From Brasenia schreberi (Eukaryota; Streptophyta; Magnoliopsida; Nymphaeales; Cabombaceae): 64,000 bases of DNA. Positions 23,501 to 35,830 of the stretch are shown here, one piece after another; the first letter of the stretch is position 1; the number at the start of each line of letters is the position of its first letter. The position numbers were made by a program, and so were the translations under genes. The stretch spans positions 8,261,501-8,325,500 of the forward strand of contig JAYKKT010000089.1 in assembly GCA_036023115.1 (NCBI GenBank), read 5' to 3'. The notes beneath the pieces were generated by a model, which saw only the letters and a list, made by a program, of their open reading frames with translations, was not told the DNA's origin and did not search any database.

Positions 23501-26500
23501 GTATGACATAAGGGATAAACTTTATAATGTAACCGAAATCCATAATGCTATCACTATCTAGATTCTCTTCAGCTACCCATAATGCTACCACTGTCCTAGA
23601 TCTCTCTCCCACACACACACGCAGAGAGATAGAAGATGGAATCTTGCCGTACTTCAATTCTTCTTTCTTAAAAGACTTTGTTTGGTTGAGGAGGGGAAAA
23701 ATGACTCAAACCAACCCTAGCACACATACATGCATGCACATACACGCACACATACAACAGACCACATGACACACATACTTCTGTTCACTTCCGTGTATAG
23801 GCGATGTCACCTGGACAGGCCATGGTCATGGTGCATCTCTGTTGACACGTGAACTTAATATTAATTTTGTGGGAAGTTGGGTTTCATGGAACATGTTTAG
23901 GGGCAATTGTCATGTAGAACATCAACTTGAAAAGGGATGTACGTTTTTTTATTGTGAACCCAAGCAAAAGGCAGGTCACATAAGCAGTCCAACCTTATAA
24001 TTGGTTTTAATGAAAAGTAATGCAAGTAACTAGGAAGTTGTTCTTTGCTTCCAATAGAGTAATACTTGTCACTGAGTGCAACTGATCTTGCTGTATATCC
24101 TTTTGACAAAGAATTAAAATCTATGACTGGGAATCATGCTCTTGGTTTTGCAAGCTCTGCCTTCCTACTAGGCTTATAAAAGCCACTGTTTGATTAAACC
24201 CTGTTTATACAGTGGCTTCTTACAGTTCTTTGTTTTCCATAGTTAGAGGGACACCTTTTTCTTATCCATTCCATTCAAATGGCGAGATGTGAGTTTTATT
24301 GGGCAGTTCCTCTGATTGTCTTTTGCTCCTATGGTATCTATCAACTTTGCATACATAGAGAGCAACTATATATATATATATGTTTACTTGTTTACATGTA
24401 CTTATGAAACCTCCATTTATATTACATATGTTGTTTTCTGCTCCATAAGCTGGGTTCTTTCCGTGGAGAAATGCTGCCTTCTGTTATCAAGGTTGAAGGG
24501 TTCTGCTGTATGTGCAGTTCTGCTTTTATGATGTATTTCACATACAACAGACAGTTTTAGTTATCTGATGCTGGTTAGCCATTAATTTTTATTTTGGAGC
24601 TAGGCTATTTAAAATCTTTCTACATTTGTTGCTAGTTTGCTTAATCATTAAATCTAGTTGGTTCGGCCTTTTTGTTACATATCTGACTTTTGGTGAGATG
24701 GAATACATGACTCGGTCAGTTTTCGGTTTCTGACATTCGATGCCTTTCTACTGCAGTTGTTCCTTCACATGCTTGATTAATTGACTTCTTATCATGTCAT
24801 AGTGTATAAATTTGTAGGTTTTTGTGTTCGTGGCTGCTGAGTATGAGACACCTAAAAAATCCTTAAATCAGGTACGTTTCAGTATTACATTGCTGTTCTT
24901 CTCAGAATCTCAAAATATCCTAATATTGCTTTATGAATACTAAAATGTATTGCATTACATTGCTTTCCTGCTCGATTTATTTAGCAATCATCTAAGTATC
25001 CTTATCATTCGTGAGTGTTGACTTTGCAATTTGATTGTTTGTGATCATCTTCTATATCAAATACCTTCATGTAGACTTTTAACCACCCAACTCACAGTCG
25101 TTCTGCATATATTTATTTTATATCTTAACTTCAGTGATTGCTTAGGGCCCTCCCAGTCTCGCACATATTTAGATTCTTGGACTTGCTTTCTGTTGAAATG
25201 GCTGATGCTAAATCTATTTTTGTTAAGCACCTTCGTTGTGAGTAAAATGTTGCAAATGAACGTGGAAAAGCTAAAGTAGATGTGTTATACCATACAAAAT
25301 GTTGTCACTTCATAGAGGCGTTCTATTTTGTCATTTGGACCATTCTTTTCATCTCTGATGAGCTTTGAAGTGTTTGTTTCAGCATTGTGATTGAAATGGA
25401 GGCAACTGTTTTTCAAAATTGTGTTTAAAGTAAACCTTCTGCCTGAGAACATAACTTATACCCATTGCCATTGCCTGCTTCATTCTCTGAAATGTTTGTT
25501 ATATTTTATTAAATTGTGATATTTAGAGCTAGCTGTGCCTTTTCTGTCAAACTGGTATGTCTTAGTTCTTTATTGTGACGTGATAGTATGGTTTCTGTCC
25601 ATGCATGAAGCCATGTCATATGGGAATATATGTTCTTGTATGACTGGGACTTCCCATGTTTCGGAAGGTTAATGAATTGATGGTCAATTAATCCAGGCCC
25701 TTTGGAATACTGAATAATTGAAATTCAGAAAAAAGAGAACGTTTATTATGTTTGTCTGTATGTATGAACTAATAATCCTTAAATGTCATCACCTAAACTA
25801 TTTATTGAGATATAGAAAGGAATCCCTTGCCCACTTGTTATGTTAACATTGCATGCAGAAAAAGAAAAGGTATCTGTACATGTCAGGAAAACCAAAGAAA
25901 TCAATGTCCTATGCATGTAAGTGGTGATCATGCCTTGGCTAGCGAACTATATATCTGGATGCAGGTAAATTTAGATTTCACCATTTCCCATTCGTAGAAA
26001 GGTTACAACAGCTAAGGATCTCATTGACAGTTTCGTAATTGTACAGACCCACGTAACTGATAAGTGAGTAGGGTATACTTATGTGAAGATGATTCTAAAA
26101 GTCACCCTTCTTCTGGCTCTTTGGTATAGGCCTATCACCAAATCGCACTGGTTTTGTGAATTCTCTTTGGATGCTGATAACTTGATAATAAAAAACTCTT
26201 GCTCTCATTATTTTGCATATGATAACGGCATGAATGTAGTCTGAGGACTCTATGATTTGGCTCATTTTGTATGTGGACCAATCTACCAGTGTATATTAAT
26301 GCTACTGGGTAAAATGACTAAAATAAAGGGGCCTTTGTCAAAGGTTCTATTGGTGATGCCTGTATTCCCACTACAGTTTGATCTTGATCCTCTTTGAGAT
26401 TGGTTATCGCAGGTTATCAATCTGTATTAATGTCATTTTTTTTGGGGGTAGGTGTCTCTGTGGGATGGAATAATTCCTTCCAAGGAACATGCACAATTTT

Positions 26501-27408
26501 CGATTCACACTACAAATAAGTATAGCTTTATTGATCAGGTAACATTTTTGCTTTTGGTTCCTTTTGAATCATATGTAGGACGCGATATAATGTTCTTAGT
26601 GTACTGCCTAGCTGCGTTTCCAAGAGCATCTTACTGATATGATTGTATTTAGGCTTCTCATTTTCTCCCACATTTAAGGTTGGTTCCATACCCTTTTTCC
26701 TTTTCCAAACGTTGCTTTATCTTTTATGAGGAGCGGCTTCATAATCCCTTAATCTCCACAACAGGATTTCAACCTTCAAACATGATTTTAAAGTTTTGGG
26801 TCGTGGTTTGTCTCCCAAGATTTCCGGGTCTTATCTTGTACGCTGTGGTGGTTGACTGAGATCAATTTAGGCCCTTGGAGCTATCTACCAGTATTCTTGG
26901 TTAATATCGTAGTTGATTTGACAAGTGACTCTAGGTATTGGAGCAGTCCATTTTGTTTCTGTTCCATGTTGATACTTATAATTTCACGCTAGGTAGTCCC
27001 AGATACTGTTGGGACCGCAGCTGGTTGTGGTGATTCAGCCATACCAGGTCTTGTTTAAATGCAATAAGGACCTGAAACACGAGACATCAGATTGAACTTG
27101 ATCTTGAACAGTAAAGTATTTATTTTACCTAGCAAACTCTCTCCTTTATACTTGTTTACGGAATGCTATTGATGTACAAGATTGCGCTCTATGGCGTCAA
27201 AGAATCCATGTGGCCGATGCCACCTAGTGTGGGAAAAGGCTTGGTTGTTATTGTTGACTGAATGCTATTGGTTCATATGCAGGGGAACAATTTGAGAGGC
27301 AAGGAGTTCAACTTGACACTTCATTGGCATATTATGCCAAAGACCGGAAAAATGTTTGCAGACAAGATTGTGAAGACGGGGTACCGTTTGCCTGAAACGT
27401 ATAGATAG
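17568..27408 (+). CDS. SPCS3: Signal peptidase complex subunit 3 (SPC22/23), 6 exons
   Basis: Exons: 17568-17666, 18771-18818, 23188-23250, 24818-24871, 26452-26538, 27283-27408; all phase 0, GT-AG, 158 residues. This is the non-catalytic, type II membrane subunit of the ER signal peptidase complex, with most of the protein in the lumen. [20 protein letters not shown] gives the short cytosolic tail and signal anchor. [70 protein letters not shown] and KMFADKIV are family hallmarks. Plant homologues have about 167 residues; the shortfall of about nine falls at the exon 1/2 border. The in-frame donor at 17667 (TGG|GTGACT) is my choice. A donor at 17680 (CCAG|GTTAGG) looks better but shifts the frame, so a micro-exon or altered exon 1 is possible. 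RTE copies sit in introns 2 and 5. Confidence 0.92.
19390..22597 (+). mobile_element. Full-length RTE-clade LINE (copy A) in signal peptidase intron 2
   Basis: A 3.2 kb element flanked by an exact 19 bp target duplication, ATTTTCTTTTTCTCCACAA, at 19371-19389 and 22598-22616. It begins with a 5' leader (CCGGTCCCAAGCTCGGATAA) and contains, in order, apurinic-like endonuclease pieces ([24 protein letters not shown]), a lysine-rich linker and reverse transcriptase pieces ([30 protein letters not shown] where FADD is usual). The C-terminal [19 protein letters not shown] and the 3' end GGCTTAGTTGTT follow. Many stops and frameshifts make it inactive. It is in sense orientation with its host gene and accounts for most of the 4.4 kb intron. 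Confidence 0.95.
27182..27259 (+). mobile_element. 78 bp RTE stub beside a splice acceptor
   Basis: An extremely 5'-truncated RTE copy (AAGAATCCATGTGGCCGATG through GGGAAAAGGCTTGGTTGTTA) is flanked by an 11 bp target duplication, GAATGCTATTG, at 27171-27181 and 27260-27270. Exon 6 of the signal peptidase gene begins at 27283, so the LINE tail ends 23 bases before the exon. Confidence 0.9.
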
Positions 27409-28290
27409 CGTGTTCTCAGGTAGTGGGATGTCTGCAGCTCTTTTCAGGGTCCATACCCTTTCTTGCTAAAGAAACGGATACCGCATCTATGCTGTATTTT
27501 TTTTCCAATTTTTGAGTTAATTATACACTTGTTTGGATAATGACCAATTATGTTATTGACCTGTTAAAAGCGGGGCATGAGAGTTCCATTTCCACCCTTC
27601 TTTTTGTCCTGTCTTGTCTGTTGAGATGATATATCATGTTTGGGAAGGCAAGTTTTAAGGAAATCAGCTGATTTCAACGGGAAATGAATGCAAGTGTTCA
27701 TAAGGAAATTGTTTCTGTTCTTTTCTTGATTAGAATTAGCCTAGTGACTTCTTATTCTTGTTGGGGAGTTTAGTGACTGATATAATAAACTGACGAATAA
27801 AAGCACTTTCCCAAAATAATTGGCTGCGGGTTTAAGAATTTGTTTTGGATTGGCAAGATAGCTTTGGCATGCCCCTACCAGATTACAAGATTTACAACTC
27901 AAGCAGAAGGAACCCGTTCAAGTTTTGTCCAGGAATAGTTAAAAGGGATGAATAGAAATCTCCCATCTTGGCTTAGTTCAAACAGGATCTTCCACCGATA
28001 CTGCGTTGGGTGTTTGCCAGCTCCTTCAAGTTCATGGTTCTTCATCGTCAGCATCCCTTGTTTTTCGGAGAGATCTTTGAGCCAATGTAGTCTTATGTGA
28101 AGAGATTGGCAGATCTCGTCTGAGTGTGTCCGATATAAAAAGGAAACGGACACGTATTCTGATCATCTGCTATCGCACCAAACAGCATACACCAGCGAGG
28201 TATTTCAGCTACTGGATGCATTTCCTTAAAACATCCACTTACCGAAGAACAAAGGATAACCATGAGAGCTTGGTGTTCAGCATAAAGTTT
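27409..28290. other. Downstream flank of the signal peptidase gene
   Basis: This presumably contains the 3' untranslated region of the signal peptidase gene in its first few hundred bases. No polyadenylation site can be fixed by eye, and no other gene is recognisable. Confidence 0.5.
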
Positions 28291-28413
28291 TGAAGGAAAC
28301 CACAAAACGTGATCTTACTCTTTGGAGTTAACGGTAATATGACAGAAATCAAGCAAAATGGTGATTAGGAGGCCCATGTAGTGAACCCCATATAGTGTGG
28401 GAGGAGTCTTTTT
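28291..28413 (+). mobile_element. RTE LINE 3'-end relic
   Basis: GGAAACCACAAAACGTGATC through GGAGTTAACGGTAATATGAC and CCATGTAGTGAACCCCATAT to GTGTGGGAGGAGTC aligns loosely with the last roughly 120 bases of the RTE family. The GGGAGGAGTC ending resembles the older subfamily at 5640-5690. Confidence 0.68.
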
Positions 28414-29708
28414 CTTAAAAACCTTCATACGAGATCCAATATTTCATGGTTGATCTAGAGAACCCAGTTCTCAGCAGAAAAGTCTGATCTCAGATCTTCA
28501 ATTTGATAAGCCTTGGATCTCATCTGGGGTCTGCAAATTTCTAAGTTTTAGAGCGAATCCCCTCTAGGGGATGGTAGTTAATTAACCAAACAAGGGCGAG
28601 GGCAATATTGGTCCAACTGTGGGGAACTGAACCATCTGATTCAAACAGGCTGGGTACCACCCAATTTGAAGGTTCAGGCTGGGGAAAACCAAATATCTTT
28701 TCTGGGTATGGGAAAAGCAACGGATGTTTTTCTTGGAGATTGGATTTGGATAAAGAATGCTACTTACCATTGAGAAAAAGGCCCAAACCTGTACCTTCCC
28801 ATACGGAAGATGAAGCGTGTGGGTGGCACAAAATTGAGGTTCACGTATAGGGCCGGGGATAGGTATGCCGGATGCCGACCCCCAACCTGCCTCATTGCCA
28901 TCCGTGCCTAAATTCCTAACCATCGCAAATTTCTTCCATAAGATTGTATTATTTAGAACCGCTTCTATCTTCAAGTACTATGTACAAATTGATCCATTTG
29001 GCAGATATAGACGCACCCTCTATTAGTTGCATTTCCTCCTAACCGTGTTAATGGTATGCCAACAATCCCACTAGCGGCATGGCGTGCTTGGACAGAACAA
29101 AATTGCCACCGCAATTTCCAACAATGTATACGTTCAGGAGAATCAAATGAAAATTTCTCCATAATTGCCTGCCAAAACACAAAAAAAGGGCAATGAGGAA
29201 AATTCCCAATCTGGACAAAGAATAAATGACTCAAAGGGATATAAAAAGCTCTTCAACAGAAAATGCCTAGAGTATGCCGCTAGAAGCTACACAAACAAGG
29301 CCATAAATTCCTACGTGGTAAGAGCATATGCTGTTTTCAGTGATAAAAGCCCTCTTTCCACATTCATTTCCACAAGTGGGGGTTCCGTAATCTGGAGGAC
29401 AATTGACGTTACGGAAGAAGGAATCTTCAATGCAAAAGCTGCAGCAGAGCTTCTCTTTCACGGCACAAAAGCTATGCGTTAAGAAAATAATGGAAAAACT
29501 TAACACACCTTAACCATGTAATCAATTGCTAGATCATTGGCAAAAGTTGGTTCTCAAAGCTTATCTTTTCGAATGTGATACAAAAGTAGCTGAAGACAAA
29601 GGAAAATAATGACCAATCATGGACTTCAAAAAGCTTATAGTATACACGACAGTGGTGGGGCAAGTAATTGCTTTCATTGAATTCTTCTAATCAGCTTCTG
29701 AAGTCAAC
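28414..29708. other. Intergenic sequence, no gene recognised
   Basis: There are open frames of 80-130 codons on both strands (for instance minus 28582-28974), but none resembles a known family and they overlap each other. A CCGGGGATAGGTATGCCGGA patch near 28855 resembles dispersed plant repeat sequence. Confidence 0.5.
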
Positions 29709-29885
29709 TAGAAAAATCCTTTTCCCACACTAAGTGGAGTTAACTACACGGATTCTTTGTAGACATTTTACCGTATCCTGTGTCGTATTAGCATTTAAAT
29801 GTGCAAATTCAAGGTCATGCTTAAATCATTCCCTTCCTAATACTTTTGAGGCGTTCCTCTACCTCCTAAAGCATTATCCATCCAA
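29709..29885 (-). mobile_element. RTE LINE 3'-end relic (antisense)
   Basis: CCTTTTCCCACACTAAGTGG then CTACACGGATTCTTTGTAGA and GCGTTCCTCTACCTCCTAAA are the reverse complement of the family's 3' end, diverged. Confidence 0.75.
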
Positions 29886-29966
29886 TTCAGTGTTCTTGTA
29901 ACATGACAGGCCTATTGTGTGCTGGTGGAGCTTATGATATAATATACATGAGTACCACAAAATGCT

Positions 29967-32852
29967 AGAATCTGTACAACAACAACAACTAAGCCTTTTC
30001 CCATACTAGACGGGGTCGGCTACATGGATTCTTTGTTTCCAAAGATCTCTATCGTGTGCCATGTTAGCAGTTAACTCCCAATAAGCTAGATCATTCTTTA
30101 TTGTTTCTTTCCAACACTTTTGTGGTCGTCCTCTACCTCTTTTAATACTTTCCAAATTTAGGTTTTCTAACCTTCTTACAGGTTCTTCTTTTGATCTTCT
30201 TTCTATATGTCCAAACCATCTTAAACGATGTTCTCTCATTTTATCCTCTATTGGTGCCACTCCTAATTTGTTTCTAATAACCTCATTATGTATACGGTCT
30301 TTTCTTGTATAACCACTCATCCATCTCAACATCTTCATTTCTGTCACAGACATCTTTTGTACATGTTGATGATTAACTGCCCAACACTCAGAACCATAAA
30401 ACATGGCAGGCCTAACTGCTGCTCTATAATATTTACCTTTTAATTTTAATGGTATCTTCTTATCACAAAGAATACCTGATGCTCCTCTCCATTTTAACCA
30501 ACCAGCATTAATTCTATGTGTAACATCTCCATCAATTCTTCCATCACTTTGAAAAATTGACCCTAGGTATTTAAAACTTTCCTTTTGGGGAATGCAATGT
30601 GTGCCAATTTTAATTTCTATGTCCTCTGAAGTAGCCAAATGATCAAACTTACATTCCATATATTCTGTCTTTGTTCTACTAAGTCGGAGGCCTTTGTTTT
30701 CTAATGTTTCTCTCCATAGTTCCAATTTTCTATTAACTTTTTCCTTAGACTCCTCCACTAATACAATGTCATCTGCAAATAACATACACCAAGGTACTTC
30801 ATCTTGAATATGTTTTGTTAACTCATCCATCACCATTATAAATAAGTATGGACTTAAAGTTGATCCTTGATGTAACCCAATATTAACTTCAAAGAAGTCT
30901 GTCGTTCCTTCATGAGTCCTCACACATGTTTTTACACCATCATACATGTCTCTTATAAGGTTAATATATGTCAATGGGATACCTCTTTTTCCAAAGTTCT
31001 CCAAAGAACCTCCCTCGGTACCCTATCATAAGCTTTTTCTAGATCAATAAATATCATGTGAAGGTCTTTCTTTTTTGCTCTAAAATGTTCCATAAGACGT
31101 CTCAAAAGGTGAATCGCTTCAATAGTAGATCTACCTGGCATAAATCCAAATTGGTTCTCTGTTGTACTTGATACTTGTCTTAACCTACGTTCAATAATTC
31201 TTTCCCATAATTTCATAGTATGACTCATTAACTTGATACCTCGATAATTCGCACAATTTTGAATGTCTCCCTTGTTCTTATATACGGGTATAAGTGTACT
31301 TGCTCTCTATTCCTCGGGCATCTTTTGGTTTTTCCATATTTCATTAAATAGTCTTGTGAGCCAAGTGATTCCTATTTCTCCTAGTATTTTCCAAACTTCT
31401 ATAGGAATATTATCTGGTCCTACCGATTTACCACTCTTCATATGTTTAAGAGCCTCTTTGACTTCATTCTTTTGAATACGTCGGTAGAAATTGTGGTTTA
31501 TATACTTTTCTGACTTGGCTAAATCTCCTAAACTAATACTAACATCTTTATTTTCATTAAAAAGATTATAAAAATAGTTTTTCCATCTATTTCTTATATC
31601 ATCATTTGCCACTAGAATTTTTTCATCCTCGTCTTTTATGCATCTAACATAATTAAGATCTTTAGTTTTCTTATCTCTAGCCCTAGCTATCCTAAAAATG
31701 TCTCTTTCACCCTCTTTTGAGTTGAGTTTTTTATATAAGTCCTCCCAAATCTTAGCTTTTGCTTCACTAACGGCCTTTTTTGCTTCCTTCTTTGCTTTCT
31801 TATAAGCTTCTAAAGTTTCACTAGTTTTCTTAGCATAATGTAATTTGTAACATGCCCTCTTTGCCTTGATTTTGTTTTGTACTACTTCACTCCACCACCA
31901 AGCTTCTTTTTGTGCTGGTACACCTCCCTTAGATACCCCTAACACATCTTTCGCCACTTTCCTAATATGTATAGCCATATTGTTCCACATATCAGAGGGT
32001 GTGCCAACATAATTCCAAACATCTCCTTGAAGGACTTTTTGTTTAAATATATCTTCTTTCTCACTTTTGAGGTTCCACACATAATTCCAAAAATGCTAGA
32101 ATCTGTATTTAGGAAAAAAAAGAAGCAAAAAAGCTCATCAGCATGTATTACTCCCTTAAAAAGAAAGTTTTTTGGAGTGGTGAAAAAATTGATGGAGACA
32201 TTACACAGAATTAACGTTGGTTGGTTAAAATAGAGAAGTACATCAAGTATTCTATTACTTATGGAGAGAAACCTCACATGATAAATTAAGGATGCCACAC
32301 ATTACATTTCTTAAAAAGAAAGTTTTAAATACTTAAGGTTAGATTTTTAACGTGATAGAAAAATTGATAGAGATGTTATACATAAAATTCTTGCAGGTTC
32401 GTTAAAATGTAGAACAATAGGTATTCTATGTAAGAAGAAGATACCATTAAAGTTGAAAAGTATATATTATAGATATGATGTTGAGATGCATGTGCAAAAG
32501 ATGTCTTTTAAAAAAATAAAGATGTTTAAGATATATGTATGGTCACACAAGGAAAGGCCATATTCATATAGTGAGGTTATTAGAGAAAAGTTGAGAGTTA
32601 CACCAATAGATAAAATCACTTAAGATGGATTCGTGGAAAGATGACTAAAGAGAGCTTCGGTAAGAAGGTGTGAAAAATTAGATGGTGAATATATTAAAGG
32701 AGGAAAAAAAATCACAAAAGTATTAGAAGGAACAATAAAGAAAGATGTCGCTTATGTTAATTGTTGGCATGGTACAAGATACAACTCCATGAAAACAAAG
32801 AATCCATGTAGCCAACCCCATCTAGTATGAGAAAAGGCTTAGTTATTGTTGA
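29967..32852 (+). mobile_element. Truncated RTE LINE (copy C), host of copy B
   Basis: Its 3' end (AATCCATGTAGCCAACCCCA to GGCTTAGTTATTGTTGA) is at 32852. The flanks TACCACAAAATGCT (29953-29966) and TACCATAAAATGCT (32853-32866) match at 13 of 14 positions and read as its target duplication. The body from about 32130 is a decayed C-terminal reverse transcriptase region. One segment is present twice (about 32140-32260 and 32300-32430, both with a GAAAGTTTT and AATTGAT(G/A)GAGA pattern). Copy B (29977-32089) is inserted ten bases inside its left end. Confidence 0.8.
29977..32089 (-). mobile_element. Young 5'-truncated RTE LINE (copy B), nearly open reverse transcriptase
   Basis: A 2.1 kb minus-strand insertion with an exact 18 bp target duplication, AAAATGCTAGAATCTGTA (29959-29976 and 32090-32107). 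It lacks the endonuclease. The linker and start of reverse transcriptase are open at 32080-31307 (AEAKIWEDLYKKL-type basic region, KSGKSVGPDNIPIEVWKILG), then one TAG stop replaces the expected Trp after MPEE. The frame continues through [20 protein letters not shown] and [19 protein letters not shown] single frameshift near 31004 follows, then 332 open codons with [20 protein letters not shown], the catalytic MLFADDIVLVEES and the C-terminal [20 protein letters not shown]. Only these two lesions interrupt the preserved part, so it is the least decayed RTE copy here. Confidence 0.95.
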
Positions 32853-33862
32853 TACCATAAAATGCTCCATATTGGATGGTACAAATACAAGGTGTATATA
32901 TATAGTGCATATAAGCCTCTCTTCCTCCCAACCCTGATTTTTCTCATTAATATGGGATCTGAATTGTTTAATGGTTCATGTTATGTATGTCCTTCACTTA
33001 TCATGCATCACCTAATCATTGTCTTTGATGGTTAATATGTATTCATGGTTTTTGAGATTTTCTATGGACTTCTTTTTTCAGAATTTTTAGTATTTGTCAG
33101 GTTTAATATATTTTTAGAGAAGTACAATAGGAAAAAAAATAGATTGTGTTGTGGAGATTGCAAGGTAATTCCAAGAGAAAGCTTAACCACCCAACATCGA
33201 CTTTTAGTTATGGATTTAGAGGTAAAAAAGTGGACAAAGAAGAAAAGAATGCATCGAACTATTCAGACTAAATAGTGGAACCTCAAAAGCGAAAAAGAAG
33301 GCATATTTAAACAAAAAGTCCTTCTAGGAGATGGTTGGAATTATTTTGGTACACCTTGTGATATGTAGAGAACAATATATCTATACATATTAGGAAAGTG
33401 ACAAAAGATGTATTAGGTGAATGTAAGGGAGGTGTATGACCCAAAAAGAAGTTTGGTGGTAGAGTGAAGTGGTACAAGATAAAATCAAGGCAACGAGGGC
33501 ATGGTAAAATTACATTATGCTAAGAAGATTAGTGAAACTTTAGAAGCTTATAAGAAAACAAAGAAAGAAGTGAAAAAGGTCGTAAGTGAAGCAAAAACTA
33601 AAATTTTAGAGGATTTATATAAAAAACTCAACTTAAAAGAGGGTGGAAGAGATATTTTTAGGATAGCTAAGACTAGAGATAAGAAAACTAAAGATCTTAA
33701 TTTTGTTAGATGCATCAATGCATCAAAGACGAGGATGAGAAAATTCTAGTGGCAAATGACGATATAAAAATAGATGAAAAACTATTTTTATAAGCTTTTT
33801 AATGAAAATAAAGATATTAGTATTATCTTAGGAGAGTTAGCCAAATTAGAAAGTATATAAAT

Positions 33863-35053
33863 CAGTGTTATCCGTATCGCACCGTTCGATACGTATCGTA
33901 TCATGGGCCACCACGATACGATACACCTATATGTATCGCAAATGAGCATTTATCGCTAAAAAATTTAAATTTTTTTTCAATTTTTTTTGCAGGTTTATGA
34001 CCTCTCTTCGCCTCTCTTCACTTCTCTCCAAGGCATCCTCCAATATGCTTGTTTGGGATTGCAAGTTGTGTATGTAACATGTAAATTAGGTTAGTTTATA
34101 AGAATTTTATTGAATAAGAATAATTTATGAACAAATAAAAATTGTGACAAAATTATTTCCCTTTATGTTGCCAACTTTTAGGTATATTTGTGCTACCAGT
34201 TTCTAATTTCATGAAATCACAAACAATGAAGAACAATTTCGTTGTCTCGGTTCATTGAGTGGTCATTTCACAACTTCACTATTTTAGGGTTCACCTTACA
34301 TGACTTCCATTGAGTTGAACATGATCAGCATGTGTGAGGCTTAACTCAGTCTGTGAAGAGAGAAATGGAGCTCAAGCATTAGTTAAAAAGTTAGTCTCTG
34401 TAAGAAAAAAGAAGGATATCATCAAGTAACAATATCACATCAATGAGGTGTCATAGACTCTATAATCAAAGAAATGGAGCTCATCATTTTACTTACATAT
34501 GAAAATTAACAAATATGACAACTACATGTACAAAGATAGCAGTTTGTTAATTTTGATATATTAGATGAGTGAATTATGGAAGATAACGAAGAAAATGCAC
34601 TCCTTACCGAAGAAGACATTGCATGGATTAATTTGAAAGGATTGCAAGTTTGCAACAACGTCATGAAGGAGATGGAGATTTTGAATTTCAAGCAGAAGGT
34701 GGTGATGATGAGGATGAGGATCTTCAACAAGGAGAAGATTAAGATTATTTAGTTGATCATCCTGATTACAATATGTAAAATGTAAATGTATTTCATTTTT
34801 TGCTTCAAAATATGTAAATTTGAATGCAATTGTTCAATGGTGAATGCTCAATATGTACTAAACTTTGCATTATATGAATTCAAAGCAATTACCAATTTTT
34901 TTCTATTTTTTCCTGATTTTTTTCTGATTTTTACTAATTTTTCTTGATTTTTTAAAATATATTTCTATTTTTTAATATTAAAGTACGATACGATACGTTA
35001 CGATACGCCCGTATCGTGGAGCCCAGCGATACGATACGCGTTAGACAACACTA
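33863..35053. mobile_element. Non-autonomous hAT-like DNA element 1 (1191 bp)
   Basis: The target duplication is ATATAAAT/ATATAAAC (33855-33862 and 35054-35061). Ends are CAGTGTTATC at the left and, in reverse complement, TAGTGTTGTC at the right, as in the hAT superfamily. Both ends carry arrays of CGATACG/GTATCG motifs over about 70 bases, resembling hAT subterminal transposase-binding repeats. The interior has no transposase. On the plus strand, MEDNEENALLTEEDIAWINL and, after a frame change, an acidic stretch GGDDEDEDLQQGED at about 34575-34740 look like the C-terminal tail of a hAT transposase gene. That suggests an internally deleted derivative. It interrupts RTE copy D and is therefore younger. 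Confidence 0.85.
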
Positions 35054-35555
35054 ATATAAACTATAATTTCTATCGACGTATTCAAAAGAACAAAGTCAAA
35101 GATACTCTTAAACATATGAAGGGTAGTAAATTATTAGGACCAAATAATATTCCTATAGAAGTTTAGAAAATCCTAAGAGATACATGAATCACATAGCTCA
35201 AAAGACTATTTAATGAAATATAGAGAAACCAAAAGATGTTCGAGGAATGAAAAACGAGTACACTTATATCCATATACAAGAAGGGAGACATTTAGAATTG
35301 TACGAATTACTGGGGTTTCAAGCTAATGAGTCATAATATGAAATTATGGAAAAAAATTATCGAGCGTAGGTTTAGACAAGTATCGAGTACAACAAAGAAC
35401 CAATTTGGATTCATGCCACATAGATCTACTATCGAAGAAATTCACCTTTTGAGACGTCCTGTGGAACATTTTAGAGCAAAAACGAAAGACCTTCACATGA
35501 TATTTATTAATCTATAGGGCACCAAGGGATGTTCTTTAGAGAACAAACAATCAAG

Positions 35556-35830
35556 CAACAAATAACAACTAAGCCTTATCCCATACTAGACGAGGTCGAC
35601 TACCTGGATTCTTTGTTTCCACAGAGCCCTATCATGTACCATGTTAACACTTAAAACTCACAATAAGCTAGATCATTCTTTATTATTTCTTTCCAACACT
35701 TTTGTGGTAGTCCTCTACCTCTTTTAATACTTTCAAAATCTAGTTTTTCATACCTTCTTACTGGTTCTTGATCTTTTTTCTATATGTCCAAACCACCTTA
35801 AACAATATTATCTCATTTTATCCTCTATTG
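35556..35830 (-). mobile_element. Inverted RTE 3' fragment inside copy D
   Basis: AACAACTAAGCCTTATCCCA through GGATTCTTTGTTTCCACAGA to TTTATCCTCTATTGG is the reverse complement of the family's last roughly 270 bases. It lies between two plus-strand pieces of copy D. No target duplication is visible, and about 16 bases of copy D are missing at the site, replaced by AAACAATCAAGCAACAAAT. Confidence 0.85.

Noticed and set aside
28582..28974. 130-codon minus-strand frame
   Set aside because: No similarity to a known protein, overlapped by a plus-strand frame, no splice-site pattern.
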